A stretch of 64,000 bases of DNA from Flavobacterium plurextorum (GTDB lineage: Bacteria; Bacteroidota; Bacteroidia; Flavobacteriales; Flavobacteriaceae): positions 62,001 through 126,000 of the forward strand of contig NZ_MUHD01000014.1 in the NCBI RefSeq assembly GCF_002217395.1. The letters are read 5' to 3'. This document shows, piece after piece, positions 35,960-45,935 of the stretch (position 1 is its first letter; every line of letters starts with the position of its first letter). Below the pieces are notes generated by a model. That model saw only the letters and a list, made by a program, of their open reading frames with translations, made no database searches and had not been told where the DNA came from. A program made the translations under genes and the position numbers.

Positions 35960-35978
35960 GATAAGCGCTTTGCTTATC
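35960..35978. promoter_or_regulatory. Candidate LacI-type operator before the MFS gene
   Basis: A 19-bp site GATAAGC-gcttt-GCTTATC, containing the palindrome AAGCGCTT, sits directly downstream of a near -7 box (minus strand TAAGTTTTG, 35987-35979). Bound repressor would cover the start of transcription. The neighbouring lacI-type gene makes this a natural target. It is based on symmetry and position only. Confidence 0.5.
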
Positions 35979-36057
35979 AAAACTTACTATTTTTTTCGAA
36001 GTAAAAGTAAAAGCTTTGAGCAGGCGTAAAAGTATTAATTATTTTTTTAAATATGCT

Positions 36058-36090
36058 AACAAAAAAGCCATAAATATTTTTTATGGCTTT
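36058..36090 (-). terminator. Terminator of the LacI-type regulator gene
   Basis: An 11-bp stem (AAAGCCATAAA with TTTATGGCTTT) and a 5-base loop are followed, on the minus strand, by a T run. It separates the regulator from the MFS operon downstream. Confidence 0.75.
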
Positions 36091-36113
36091 AGAAAAGGTT
36101 GATTTTAAGAATT

Positions 36114-37145
36114 TTAGTCAGTAGATTCTCGTTCTATTAAATGTGTTTCTATCACTTCTGTAGTGTAATTTTCGTTTTCTTCTTCGTCATCATCATGTTC
36201 GGCTTCGAGTCTTTCGATCAACATTTTAGCAGCTTTGTTTCCCATTTTTTCGCCGCTTTGACTTACTGTTGTAATACTTGGAGTAGAGTATTTCGAAATA
36301 ATTCCGTCAGTAAAAGCAATTACCGCTAAATCTTCAGGGACTTTTAATCCCATTTTCGAAGCGGTTTTAATTATTGTTACAGCAAAAAGCTCGTTTACCG
36401 CAAAAACAGCATCAAAAGCTCTATCATTTAAAAGTTGTCCAATAGTGATTTCGCAGGTGTCAACGTCTTCAATTTTAATAATTAAATCTTCATTGAATGG
36501 TATTCCGTTATCTAGAAGTGCTTTTTCGTAACCGTCAGTTCTCAATTTCCCAACACTTACATAATCAACGGTGGTTACGAGAGCAATCTTTTTTCGACCA
36601 TTATCGATTAAGCTTTGTACAGCTTCGTAGGCAGCGGCTTTGTCGTCAATAATAACCTTATCGCATAAAATATCGTTGGTAACGCGGTCAAACATTACTA
36701 CCGGCATTCCTTGATTTATAACTTCGGTAATATGATGAAAATCGCCTTTGAACTGTGTTTCTTTTGAAAGTGACATGATAAAACCATCAATACTTCCGTT
36801 GGCTAACATTTCCATATTCAGTACCTCTTTATCGAAAGAATCATCAGATAAACAGATCACAACACTGTAACCATGTTCGTTGGCTACTTGTTCGATTCCA
36901 TTAATTACAGTAGAGAAAAAATAATGTACAATTTCCGGAATGATAATACCAATACTTTTGGTTTTCCGATTTTTTAAACTAAGGGCAATATTGTTGGGCT
37001 TATAGTTGTAAAACTTTGCAAATGCCTGCACTTTTAAGCGTGTTTCTTCTCCTATTTCAAGACTGTTTCTTAGTGATTTCGAGACAGTTGAAATAGATAC
37101 ATCGAGTTCCTTTGCAATTTGTTTTAGTGTTATTTTACGTTTCAT
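36114..37145 (-). CDS. LacI family transcriptional regulator
   Basis: 343 residues. The N-terminal helix-turn-helix TLKQIAKELDVSISTVSKSL and hinge YYKPNN-type segment (FYNYKPNNIALSLKNRKTKS) are clear. A periplasmic-binding-protein-like sensor domain follows (IGIIIPEIVHYFFSTVINGI, MFDRV, DGYEKALLDNGIPFN). An unusual acidic stretch (EAEHDDDEEENENY) lies near the C-terminus. It is placed between the two arms of the starch locus and probably controls both, replacing the SusR sensor used in Bacteroides. The ligand is unknown. Confidence 0.93.
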   Translation of the reverse strand: MKRKITLKQIAKELDVSISTVSKSLRNSLEIGEETRLKVQAFAKFYNYKPNNIALSLKNRKTKSIGIIIPEIVHYFFSTVINGIEQVANEHGYSVVICLSDDSFDKEVLNMEMLANGSIDGFIMSLSKETQFKGDFHHITEVINQGMPVVMFDRVTNDILCDKVIIDDKAAAYEAVQSLIDNGRKKIALVTTVDYVSVGKLRTDGYEKALLDNGIPFNEDLIIKIEDVDTCEITIGQLLNDRAFDAVFAVNELFAVTIIKTASKMGLKVPEDLAVIAFTDGIISKYSTPSITTVSQSGEKMGNKAAKMLIERLEAEHDDDEEENENYTTEVIETHLIERESTD

Positions 37146-37287
37146 AGTAGTTATTTGAAAAAAATCTAATTGACAATAAAGGTGAATAATATTTTTGGGA
37201 TTGACAATTTTTGACTTAAAAGATTACAAAAAATAGAAAGTTTTCAACACTACCACGTTTTCGTAAACCAATTAAAAATGCCTCTTG

Positions 37288-37316
37288 TTGAGCGTGTTAA
37301 TTAATTCATAATTTTG
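37288..37316 (+). promoter_or_regulatory. Promoter of the susC operon
   Basis: TTG (37288-37290), an 18-base spacer and TAATTTTG (37309-37316) match the flavobacterial promoter well. The leader to the susC ATG is about 60 bases. Upstream, cacgttttcgtaaa (37255-37268) holds an ACG-N4-CGT dyad that could be a regulator site, but this is weak. Confidence 0.65.
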
Positions 37317-37381
37317 AAATTCGAAGTAAAATTAAAAACTTAACTAACAATCAAAAACTCAAACTAATTTAAACAAAAAGT

Positions 37382-40363
37382 ATGAAAACAATTTACAAAA
37401 AGTTGTTATTTTTATTCCTATTGTTGCCATTTACGGTGCTAGCTCAAAGCACTTTAAGTGGGACTGTTGTCGATAAAGCAACAGGTCAGCCAATACCAGG
37501 AGTAAACGTAAATGTACAAGGTGCTCCAACTGGTGCATCGACAGGATTTGATGGTAATTACCAATTACCTAATGTTAAAAGCGGAAGCAAAATTTCTGTT
37601 TCTTTCATTGGATACAAAACTCAAATTCTTGATTATAATGGACAAAAAACATTAAATGTTTCTTTAGAAGAAGATACTAATCAGCTTAAAGAAGTTGTGG
37701 TGCAAGTAGGTTACGGTACTGTTAAGAAAAAAGACGCAACTGGATCTGTTTCTCAAATTTCGGCTAAAGAATTCAATAAAGGAATTAACGTTACTCCAGA
37801 GAGTTTGATCAGTGGTCGTATTGCTGGTGTAAATGTTATTACAGGAGGTGCTCCGGGGGCTAAAGCGGATATTAGAATTCGTGGAGGATCTTCATTAAGT
37901 GCATCAAATGAGCCATTAATTGTAGTTGATGGACTTCCTATGAGTAATGCGGTTCCTAGTGGATCAACTAGTATTTTGTCTACAATTGATCCAAATGACA
38001 TCGAATCTTTTACAATATTGAAAGATGCTTCTGCAGCTGCAATCTATGGTTCTAGAGCTGCAAATGGTGTAATTGTAATTACTACTAAAAAAGGGACAAA
38101 AGGCGGTGTAAAAGTTAACTTTAATTCTCAAGTAGGTATTAATACTGTTGCTAATACAGTAGATGTTTTAAGCGGAGATCAATATCGTGCTTTAGTAAAT
38201 GAAAAAGGGACTGCTGCTCAAAAAGCTTTATTGGGAACAGCAAATACTGATTGGCAAGATGAAATTTTCCGTACTGCTTTAACAACAAACAACAATATAT
38301 CTGTAAGTGGTTCATTGTTTAATAAATTGCCAGTACGTTTATCTGTTGGAAATGTAGATACTCCTGGAATCTTAAGAAACACTTCTTTTGAAAGAACAAC
38401 GACATCGTTATCGTTAAATCCAGTTTTATTTGATAATCATTTAAAAATTGACATTACTGGAAATTTAGCTTTTGGAAAAAATCAATTTCAAGATGAAGGA
38501 CCAGTAATTAGCAGCGCTATTATATTTGATCCAACGCAGTCAGTTTACCAAGCAGGTTCTCGTTACGGAGGTTATTTTGAATGGTTAGAAGCAAATGGTA
38601 ATGTACCATTGTTACCAGCAAGAAACCCTGTTGCAAGATTAAATCAAGATGAGCGTAGAGCAACTTCTACTAGAAAATGGGGTAATATTAGATTAGATTA
38701 TAAATTTCATTTCTTCGAAGATTTAAGAATTGTTGCTGAAGCAGGTATCGATAAATTTGATAGTAATGGTTATACAAGAGTAAGTACTGAAAGTATTACA
38801 GGATATCAGCCTACTACATTTGATAAAGGAAACTGGACTAATTTAGGAGGATATACGGGTTATACAGACAGCCGTCAAAATAAAAACTTAAATACTTATT
38901 TTAACTATACTAAAGATTTAGGTAAATTTAAAATTGATGCTACAGCGGGGTATAACTACCAATTGTTTCAACGTGAGGGGTATAACTCTGGTGATGTCAT
39001 GAGACCAAACCCACCGTCGGATGTTACTACAGATCCAGATGTTAATTTACAATCGTATTTCGGACGTTTGAATTTAGGATACGACAGCAGATACTTGTTG
39101 ACAGTAAATTATAGAAGAGATGGAACTTCACGTTTCTCTAAAGAAAATAGATGGGGTAATTTTGCCGGAGGTGCTTTTGCATGGAATGTAGCTGAAGAAG
39201 ATTTCTTAAAGGACAACGGGACTTTGTCAAGTTTAAAATTAAGAGTTGGATACGGAACTACAGGACAGCAAGATATTCCGCCTGCATACGATTATTTACG
39301 TCGTGTAACTTTAGGAACACTTAATACTCAGTATGTTTTTAATGGTGTTATTTCTAAAGCGGCAAGACCAGAAGGATATAATGAAGATATTAAATGGGAA
39401 GATTTAGCTGAGATGAACCTTGGAGTAGATTTTGGATTTCTTAATGAAAGAATCACAGGGTCAGTTAATTATTTTGATAAAAAATCGAGTGATTTATTAG
39501 CAAATATTCCAGTTCCAGATGGAGCAAATATTAGAAATCAAGGTTACAGCAATATTGGTAGTGTAAGAACAAAAGGGGTAGAGTTCAGCCTTCAGTCTGA
39601 CATTATTAAAAATGACAAACTAACTTGGAATGTTGCTGTTAATGCTACTTATATTGATCAAAAAATCTCTGATTTAGGAACTACAGTTCCAGGATTTCAA
39701 GGATACTTAACAGGAGATAATATTGCAGGAGGAACAGGAAACCAAGTGTTGATACATTCTGAAGGGTTTGCTCCAAATTCATTCTTTGTATTTGAACAAT
39801 TGTACGATGCAAACAAACGACCAATTCAAGGTGCTTATGCAGACAGAAATGGTGACGGCGCTATTACAGATGCGGATCGTTATATCTACCATAAGCCAAC
39901 AGCAGACTATACTTTTGGATTGTTTTCTACTTTGAATTACAAAAATTTCGATTTCACAATGAACTGGAGAGCTAGTTTAGGAAATTACATTTTTGATAAC
40001 GTAAGTTCTGATAAAGGATATTTACAAGCAGGTTTAAGAAGAGACTCTGATTTGTCTAACATTACTACAGATTATTTTAATACTGGATTTACTACTGAAA
40101 GTAACTCTAATGGAACGCAGCGTAACTATTCAAATTACTTTGTAAAAGATGCTTCTTTCATTAAGTTGGATAACATCGTATTTGGGTACACTATTAATAA
40201 GAAGGTACTAAAAGCGGCAACGTTGAGATTTACTGCTGGAGTTCAAAATGTTTTTGTTCTTACGAAATACAATGGTTTAGATCCAGAGAAATTCAACGGA
40301 ATTGACAATAACGTTTATCCAAGAGCTAGAACATTCTTGTTTGGAGTAAATGCGAATTTCTAA
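37382..40363 (+). CDS. susC: SusC/RagA family TonB-linked outer-membrane protein
   Basis: 993 residues. The signal peptide (to AQ near 22) is followed by a carboxypeptidase-like regulatory domain (STLSGTVVDKATGQPIPGVN, to ~100), a TonB-box-like stretch (VVVQVGYGTVKKKDATGSVS) and the plug (PESLISGRIAGVNVITGG, then IRIRGGSSLSASNEPLIVVD and DASAAAIYGSRAANGVI). The barrel ends in an aromatic residue (NANF). It forms the transport channel of a SusCD pair and imports oligosaccharides, here starch fragments by context. susD follows 37 bases later. Confidence 0.95.
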   Translation: MKTIYKKLLFLFLLLPFTVLAQSTLSGTVVDKATGQPIPGVNVNVQGAPTGASTGFDGNYQLPNVKSGSKISVSFIGYKTQILDYNGQKTLNVSLEEDTNQLKEVVVQVGYGTVKKKDATGSVSQISAKEFNKGINVTPESLISGRIAGVNVITGGAPGAKADIRIRGGSSLSASNEPLIVVDGLPMSNAVPSGSTSILSTIDPNDIESFTILKDASAAAIYGSRAANGVIVITTKKGTKGGVKVNFNSQVGINTVANTVDVLSGDQYRALVNEKGTAAQKALLGTANTDWQDEIFRTALTTNNNISVSGSLFNKLPVRLSVGNVDTPGILRNTSFERTTTSLSLNPVLFDNHLKIDITGNLAFGKNQFQDEGPVISSAIIFDPTQSVYQAGSRYGGYFEWLEANGNVPLLPARNPVARLNQDERRATSTRKWGNIRLDYKFHFFEDLRIVAEAGIDKFDSNGYTRVSTESITGYQPTTFDKGNWTNLGGYTGYTDSRQNKNLNTYFNYTKDLGKFKIDATAGYNYQLFQREGYNSGDVMRPNPPSDVTTDPDVNLQSYFGRLNLGYDSRYLLTVNYRRDGTSRFSKENRWGNFAGGAFAWNVAEEDFLKDNGTLSSLKLRVGYGTTGQQDIPPAYDYLRRVTLGTLNTQYVFNGVISKAARPEGYNEDIKWEDLAEMNLGVDFGFLNERITGSVNYFDKKSSDLLANIPVPDGANIRNQGYSNIGSVRTKGVEFSLQSDIIKNDKLTWNVAVNATYIDQKISDLGTTVPGFQGYLTGDNIAGGTGNQVLIHSEGFAPNSFFVFEQLYDANKRPIQGAYADRNGDGAITDADRYIYHKPTADYTFGLFSTLNYKNFDFTMNWRASLGNYIFDNVSSDKGYLQAGLRRDSDLSNITTDYFNTGFTTESNSNGTQRNYSNYFVKDASFIKLDNIVFGYTINKKVLKAATLRFTAGVQNVFVLTKYNGLDPEKFNGIDNNVYPRARTFLFGVNANF

Positions 40364-40400
40364 TAGTACATTGAAAATTAAAATTTAAAAAATAAATAAA

Positions 40401-42023
40401 ATGAAAATATCATTTAAATATATATCTTATTTTCTCCTATTCATTTTAGGATTAAATATGACACTTACTTCGTGTACGAGCGATTTAGATGTGAAGCCGA
40501 CAGATGATGATGAGTTTCTTTCTGATGACTTTTTCAAAGATCCGGCATCTTACAAACAAGTATTGGCAAAACTATATGCTGGTTTGTATGTAGGAGGGAA
40601 TGATGGTGATACTGATCCTAACAGCCCATCTGGTGATATTGCAGGTATTGGTGGTGACTTTAGCAGTTACTTGCGATTGTTATTTGTTACACAGGAGTTT
40701 CCAACAGATGAAGCTATTATAGCTTGGTCAGATGATGGTTTGCCTGCGATAAATGGACAAAAATGGAGTCCGAGTAACCAGTTTTTATACGGAGTTTTCT
40801 CAAGAGCATTTTATGAAATTAGTGTTGCTAATGAGTTTTTGAGACAAACAACAGATGAAAAATTAACGGAGCGTGGTATTGATACTGCTACAAAAGCCGA
40901 AATTGTGAAATTTAGAGCAGAAGTTCGTTTCTTAAGAGCATTTTCATACGTTAATTTAATGGATTTGTTTGGGAATGTGCCAATTACTACAGAAAAAGAT
41001 CCAGTTGGTTTCTTTTATCCAGAACAAAAAACTAGAGCAGAAGTTTTTGCTTTTGTAGAGTCAGAATTAAAAGATATCGACAATACTTTAGCGCCTTCTA
41101 AAGCTAATGAATATGGAAGGGTTGATAAAACAGCGGCTAAATTTTTATTAGCGCAGATTTATTTAAATTCTAAAGTTTACACAGGAACTGAGAGATATAA
41201 TGATGCTGCTACTGTTTGTAATGATATTATAACAGGTTCTGCATATACTTTTGCAGACGTGCCTTATCGTTATTTATTCTCTGCTGATAATAATAGAAAC
41301 GGAGCGCAAAGTGAATTTATTTTCCCAATTGTTGGAGATGGTAATGCCATTAGAGCAATAGGTGGAGGTATGAGTTTTATTATTCATGCGTCTATTGGAG
41401 GAAGCATGGTAGGAGCTAATCAAGGTATGGATGGAGGCTGGTCAGGAACAAGAGCAAGACCAGAATTTGTTAAATTGTTTCCTGATGCAACAGCAACTGC
41501 TGATCAAAGAGGTACTTTTTATACTAACGGGCAAACTCTAGATATCGCTGATTATGGAGTATTTACTAATGGATATGCGGTGACAAAATTTATCAACGTT
41601 AATTCTGATGGTACTGCTGCGCAAAGAAATGATATGCCAGATACAGATTTTCCAATGTATAGATTGTCAGATGTTTATTTGATGTATGCTGAGGCAACAC
41701 TTAGAGGAGCATCATCAGGTGATATTACAAAAGCTTTAGGGTATGTAAATAAAATTAGACTTAGAGCTAAAGCGGGTGTTATTACAGCTTCTGACTTAAC
41801 TCTGGACTTTCTTCTAGATGAAAGAGGAAGAGAATTGTTTTGGGAATGTCACAGAAGAACAGATTTAATTCGTTTTGGAAAATTTACAGGAGGAGCTAAA
41901 ATCTGGCAATGGAAAGGCGGCGTTAAAAACGGAAGCGGAACGGAAGAGTTCAGAAATTTAATGCCTATTCCTTCAAAAACTATTCAGGCGAACCCAACTT
42001 TAAAACAAAATCCAGGATACTAA
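40401..42023 (+). CDS. susD: SusD/RagB family starch-binding lipoprotein
   Basis: 540 residues. A lipoprotein signal ends in LTSC (lipidated Cys near residue 25), followed by the acidic export-type start TSDLDVKPTDDDEF. The SusD TPR-like fold shows in EIVKFRAEVRFLRAFSYVNL and MDLFGNVPITTEKD, and the C-terminus has LLDERGRELFWECHRRTDLI and NPGY. It acts as the surface lid over SusC that grips oligosaccharides. It lies in the susC operon. Confidence 0.95.
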   Translation: MKISFKYISYFLLFILGLNMTLTSCTSDLDVKPTDDDEFLSDDFFKDPASYKQVLAKLYAGLYVGGNDGDTDPNSPSGDIAGIGGDFSSYLRLLFVTQEFPTDEAIIAWSDDGLPAINGQKWSPSNQFLYGVFSRAFYEISVANEFLRQTTDEKLTERGIDTATKAEIVKFRAEVRFLRAFSYVNLMDLFGNVPITTEKDPVGFFYPEQKTRAEVFAFVESELKDIDNTLAPSKANEYGRVDKTAAKFLLAQIYLNSKVYTGTERYNDAATVCNDIITGSAYTFADVPYRYLFSADNNRNGAQSEFIFPIVGDGNAIRAIGGGMSFIIHASIGGSMVGANQGMDGGWSGTRARPEFVKLFPDATATADQRGTFYTNGQTLDIADYGVFTNGYAVTKFINVNSDGTAAQRNDMPDTDFPMYRLSDVYLMYAEATLRGASSGDITKALGYVNKIRLRAKAGVITASDLTLDFLLDERGRELFWECHRRTDLIRFGKFTGGAKIWQWKGGVKNGSGTEEFRNLMPIPSKTIQANPTLKQNPGY

Positions 42024-42047
42024 CTAACCATATAAAAAAATAATAAA

Positions 42048-42869
42048 ATGAAAAACATATATAAAATTTTAATCGCATTCATTGGTGTTTTAGCAGTGTC
42101 ATGTAATGCTGATGATGTAGAAGAGAGACCAGTAATTGAGCCAGTTACAGCTCCAGTTTTACTTAATCCTCAAAATGATTTTAACATCGTTTTGACTAAA
42201 GACAATGAAAAAAATGTTGCAACAACTGTAATCTGGAACGATGCTAAGTACGATGGTACAGCAACAGTGGTAAACTATACTATTGAAATCGCAAAAGCAG
42301 GAACTAAATTTGCTGCTCCTATATCAGTAACTACAACTACAGCTCGTTACAAAGCTTTAACAGTAGCCGAATTGAACTCAGCTTTAGTAAACGGAGGTTT
42401 TGTTGAGAAACAAGAAAACAGTGTTGATATTCGTATTAAATCTACAGTTGGTACAGGTGCAGAAGCGCAATACTCTAATTTTTATACTATTAAAGCTACT
42501 CCATACCACGTGCCATTGGCAAGTTCTCATTGGTTAGTTGGAGCAGCTACTCCAGGTGGATGGTCATGGGATGGTGATGCTGAAACAGAATTCCCATTAG
42601 TAGTTGGAAAAACAAATGTTTACCAAGTAAAAGTTGTTCTTAAAAGCGGAGAAGCATTTAGAGAGTTTTTATCAAATGACTTTACAAGCGGTGGTAACTG
42701 GGGTGCTAGTAACAGCCGTAACTTCCCTTACTATTCTGGATTAGGTTATACTATAGATTCAGAATTAGTAAATGCTGGTGATGGTGATAGTAACTTTAAA
42801 TACACTGGGCCAACTGGACTAAGAACTTTGACAATTGACAATGGTGCAAAAACTATAACAGTAGATTAG
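42048..42869 (+). CDS. susE: SusE-type outer-membrane lipoprotein
   Basis: 273 residues. The signal ends in AVSC (Cys19). An N-terminal SusE Ig-like domain is evident (PVLLNPQNDFNIVLTKDNEK, TVIWNDAKYDGTATVVNYTI), followed by one carbohydrate-binding SusF/SusE-type domain (HWLVGAATPGGWSWDGDAET). By family it binds starch at the cell surface without cutting it. It is shorter than Bacteroides SusE, with a single C-terminal binding domain. It ends the operon before a strong hairpin. Confidence 0.88.
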   Translation: MKNIYKILIAFIGVLAVSCNADDVEERPVIEPVTAPVLLNPQNDFNIVLTKDNEKNVATTVIWNDAKYDGTATVVNYTIEIAKAGTKFAAPISVTTTTARYKALTVAELNSALVNGGFVEKQENSVDIRIKSTVGTGAEAQYSNFYTIKATPYHVPLASSHWLVGAATPGGWSWDGDAETEFPLVVGKTNVYQVKVVLKSGEAFREFLSNDFTSGGNWGASNSRNFPYYSGLGYTIDSELVNAGDGDSNFKYTGPTGLRTLTIDNGAKTITVD

Positions 42870-42887
42870 TTCTAGCATGAATAATTA

Positions 42888-42918
42888 AAGGGCTATCTGT
42901 ATAAGGTAGCCCTTTTTT
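42888..42918 (+). terminator. Terminator or attenuator between susE and the amylase gene
   Basis: A 10-bp GC-containing stem (AAGGGCTATC with GGTAGCCCTT) with a 7-base loop and a T6 run. It lies only 27 bases before the next ATG, so the amylase gene may be expressed by partial readthrough. Confidence 0.8.
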
Positions 42919-42944
42919 AATCTAACTAACCATTAACCACAACT

Positions 42945-45815
42945 ATGAAAAAAACTTTACTATTAATTTTTCTATTGTTATCTGCCGTTATTTTTGCACA
43001 GCATCAAACCGTAACTTATTCTATAAATCCGCCGACTTTTGAGGACACGACCTCTATTACAATTACAATAAATGGAAATAGTATAAACGAATCGGCTTGG
43101 TCAGTAACAGGAAATGCACTGTATCTTTGGTCATGGTCTTATGATGTAAATGATGCCAATCAACTGGATTCGCCTTCTAATGGATCTTGGACGGCTTCGG
43201 CTGAAGCGGGTAAATTTACTTATAATGCAGGAACAGATACTTACACAAAAACATTTACGCCGTCTGCCTATTTTAATAGAAACGGAATCGGAAAATTTGG
43301 TTTTCTAGTTAAAGCTAAGGATGGTACGGGGGCTAAACAGTCACAAGATATTTTGGTTGAGGTTGGTTCCTTTCAGGTAACATTGACTTCTCCTGCAGAG
43401 AACAACAGTACAATTATTGCAAACGGTGGAAGTTTAAATATTGCCGCAACAAATACAAATGGAACAGCGAGTTATACATTAAAATCAAATGGAGTCGTAA
43501 TAGACTCTAATTCTAGTACTTCCAGTTATTCGTTTAATCATGTAAACATTACAGGCAATCAAAGTTATGAATTGAGTGTTACTCAGGCATCAACAACGAT
43601 AGTTAAAAAATTTACTGCGATTGTTGATCCTAATACCGTTTCTGAAGCTATGCCTGCAGGCTTGACAGAAGGAATTAATTACAATGCTGATGTTACAAAA
43701 GCAACTTTGGTATTAGATGCTCCTTTGAAAGATTTTGTTTACGTTGCAGGAAGTTTTAATAATTGGCAGCCAACATCGGCGTATGCCATGAAAAAAGATC
43801 CTGTTTCAGGTAAATTTTGGTTAGAATTGACAGGATTGGTTTCTGGACAAAATAATACGTATCAATATTGGGTTGTTGATAAAACTCCGTTGGCCAATTC
43901 ACCTTCAATGGTAAAAACGGCAGATCCTTATTCAACTTTAGTATTGTCGCCGTATGATGATTCTTCAATTCCTGCAGCTTCTTATCCAAATATGCCGGTT
44001 TATCCAACAGGACAGAGTTTTGAAGTTACGGTACTTAAAACTGGAAAGACACCATATAATTGGCAGGTTACTAATTTTACAAAACCAGAAAAAGACAAGT
44101 TAGTTGTTTATGAAGTATTAGTTCGTGATTTTGATGCCGCTCGCAGCTATCAAAGTTTAATTGATAAGATTGATTATTTTAAAACGCTTAAAATAAATGC
44201 AATAGAATTGATGCCGATAATGGAATTTGAAGGCAATGAAAGTTGGGGTTACAATACTTCATTTCATATGGCTTTAGATAAATTCTATGGTACTTCAGAT
44301 AAATTAAAAGAACTTATAGATTTATGTCATCAAAACGGAATTGCCGTAATTCTAGATGTAGCTTTAAATCATGCCTTTGGACGTAATCCGATGGTGAGAA
44401 TGTGGATGAATGATCCTGATGGAGATGGTTTTGGTTCGCCTACGACTGAAAATCCTTATTTTAATACTGTTGCAAAACATACTTTTAGTGTAGGAGAAGA
44501 TTTTAATCATCAATCTGCAAAAACACAATATTATGTAGAGCGTGTCATTAAACAATGGATTGAAGAATATAAAATTGATGGTTTTCGTTGGGATTTAACC
44601 AAAGGATTTACTCAAGCCTGTACAGCATCAGACCAAACTTGTACCAATAATTATCAGCAGGATAGAGTTGATATCTTAAAGAAATATGCGGATTATTCGT
44701 GGAGTTTAGATCCTACTCACTATACTATTTTTGAACATTTAGGATCTGATACAGAGGAAAAAGAATGGGCAAATTATAGAGTAAATGATCCTGTTAGTAA
44801 AGGTGTGATGATGTGGGGAAAAATGACAGATCAGTACAGTCAATTGGCAATGGGATATGCATCAAACAGCAATATTTCAAGAATGACAAGTTCAAGCCGT
44901 GGTTTTACAGCAAACAGATTAATGGGATATGCAGAAAGTCATGATGAAGAACGTTTAATGTATAGAAATTTACAATATGGAGCTTCGGGCGGAACTTATG
45001 ATGTAAAAACGTTAAACACAGCCTTGTCAAGAATGTCAGCAATTGGTGCTGTTTCATTATTGATTCCAGGGCCAAAAATGATTTGGCATTTTGGAGAGTT
45101 AGGCTGGGACAGCTCAATTTTTACTTGTAATAATAATACAGTAAATACAGATACAGATGCTGCTTCTGGCGATTGTAAATTAGATACAAAACCACAGCCT
45201 CAATGGGCAAATAATTGGTTAGGAAATACCAATCGAAATAAAATTTATTACGACTGGGCAAAAATAATTAATCTTAAAATAACGGAGCCTGTATTTTTAG
45301 GAACCGCAACAGTTGCAAGTGCTAATTCACTTTCGGTCAACATAAAAATTACAAACAGCGCTTTGGCGGCTACTCAGTTAAAAGACGTATTGATTTTGGC
45401 GAATTTTGATGTGACAGCGCAAAATGTACCAACAGGTTTTCAATATACTGGAACATGGTATAATTTAATGGATAACACTACAATAAATGTTTCTGATGTT
45501 TATGCCTTAATAAATATTCCCGCTGGAGAATTTAGAATTTATGGAAACAAAGTTGCGAATTTGGCTATAGCCGATTTCGAAAAAGGAGCAACAGTCAATT
45601 TATATCCAAATCCAGTTTCAGATTATTTTACATTAAACATATCGACAGCAAAAGTGCAGGTTTATAATATATCAGGACAATTAGTAAAAAGCTTTAATGC
45701 AAATGGAAAAATAGATTTTCAGTTTGAGGTGAGTGATTTAGAAGCAGGACTATACATTGTGAAAGCAATGGATGAAAATAAGAAAACTCAGGTAATGAAA
45801 TTTATAAAAAAGTAG
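42945..45815 (+). CDS. Secreted GH13 amylase with T9SS sorting domain
   Basis: 956 residues. A signal peptide precedes N-terminal beta-domains (including a possible Ig-like unit ~145-225) and a CBM48/E-set-like domain (DFVYVAGSFNNWQPTSAYAM, ~265-350). The catalytic barrel has DVALNHAFG, DGFRWDLTKGFT with the nucleophile, YTIFEHLGSD with the acid/base Glu and YAESHDEE. The last ~75 residues (VNLYPNPVSDYFTLN ... LEAGLYIVKA) are a type A T9SS sorting signal, so it is secreted or cell-surface anchored. It takes the place of the SusG lipoprotein. Confidence 0.93.
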   Translation: MKKTLLLIFLLLSAVIFAQHQTVTYSINPPTFEDTTSITITINGNSINESAWSVTGNALYLWSWSYDVNDANQLDSPSNGSWTASAEAGKFTYNAGTDTYTKTFTPSAYFNRNGIGKFGFLVKAKDGTGAKQSQDILVEVGSFQVTLTSPAENNSTIIANGGSLNIAATNTNGTASYTLKSNGVVIDSNSSTSSYSFNHVNITGNQSYELSVTQASTTIVKKFTAIVDPNTVSEAMPAGLTEGINYNADVTKATLVLDAPLKDFVYVAGSFNNWQPTSAYAMKKDPVSGKFWLELTGLVSGQNNTYQYWVVDKTPLANSPSMVKTADPYSTLVLSPYDDSSIPAASYPNMPVYPTGQSFEVTVLKTGKTPYNWQVTNFTKPEKDKLVVYEVLVRDFDAARSYQSLIDKIDYFKTLKINAIELMPIMEFEGNESWGYNTSFHMALDKFYGTSDKLKELIDLCHQNGIAVILDVALNHAFGRNPMVRMWMNDPDGDGFGSPTTENPYFNTVAKHTFSVGEDFNHQSAKTQYYVERVIKQWIEEYKIDGFRWDLTKGFTQACTASDQTCTNNYQQDRVDILKKYADYSWSLDPTHYTIFEHLGSDTEEKEWANYRVNDPVSKGVMMWGKMTDQYSQLAMGYASNSNISRMTSSSRGFTANRLMGYAESHDEERLMYRNLQYGASGGTYDVKTLNTALSRMSAIGAVSLLIPGPKMIWHFGELGWDSSIFTCNNNTVNTDTDAASGDCKLDTKPQPQWANNWLGNTNRNKIYYDWAKIINLKITEPVFLGTATVASANSLSVNIKITNSALAATQLKDVLILANFDVTAQNVPTGFQYTGTWYNLMDNTTINVSDVYALINIPAGEFRIYGNKVANLAIADFEKGATVNLYPNPVSDYFTLNISTAKVQVYNISGQLVKSFNANGKIDFQFEVSDLEAGLYIVKAMDENKKTQVMKFIKK

Positions 45816-45888
45816 TGTTTAATTGATCTCTTTTATTGTATTTGAATTCAATTAAAAACAGCGTTAAGTTTTGGTTTGGTTAGTAGTG

Positions 45889-45924
45889 AAAAGGGCTTTT
45901 CTAGCAATAGAAGGCCCTTTTTTT
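45889..45924. terminator. Bidirectional terminator after the amylase gene
   Basis: The imperfect stem AAAGGGCTTTTCTA / TAGAAGGCCCTTT with a GCAA loop is followed by T7 on the plus strand. The opposite strand has a shorter T run after GCCC. It lies between convergent genes. Confidence 0.75.
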
Positions 45925-45935
45925 ATAGATGATTA

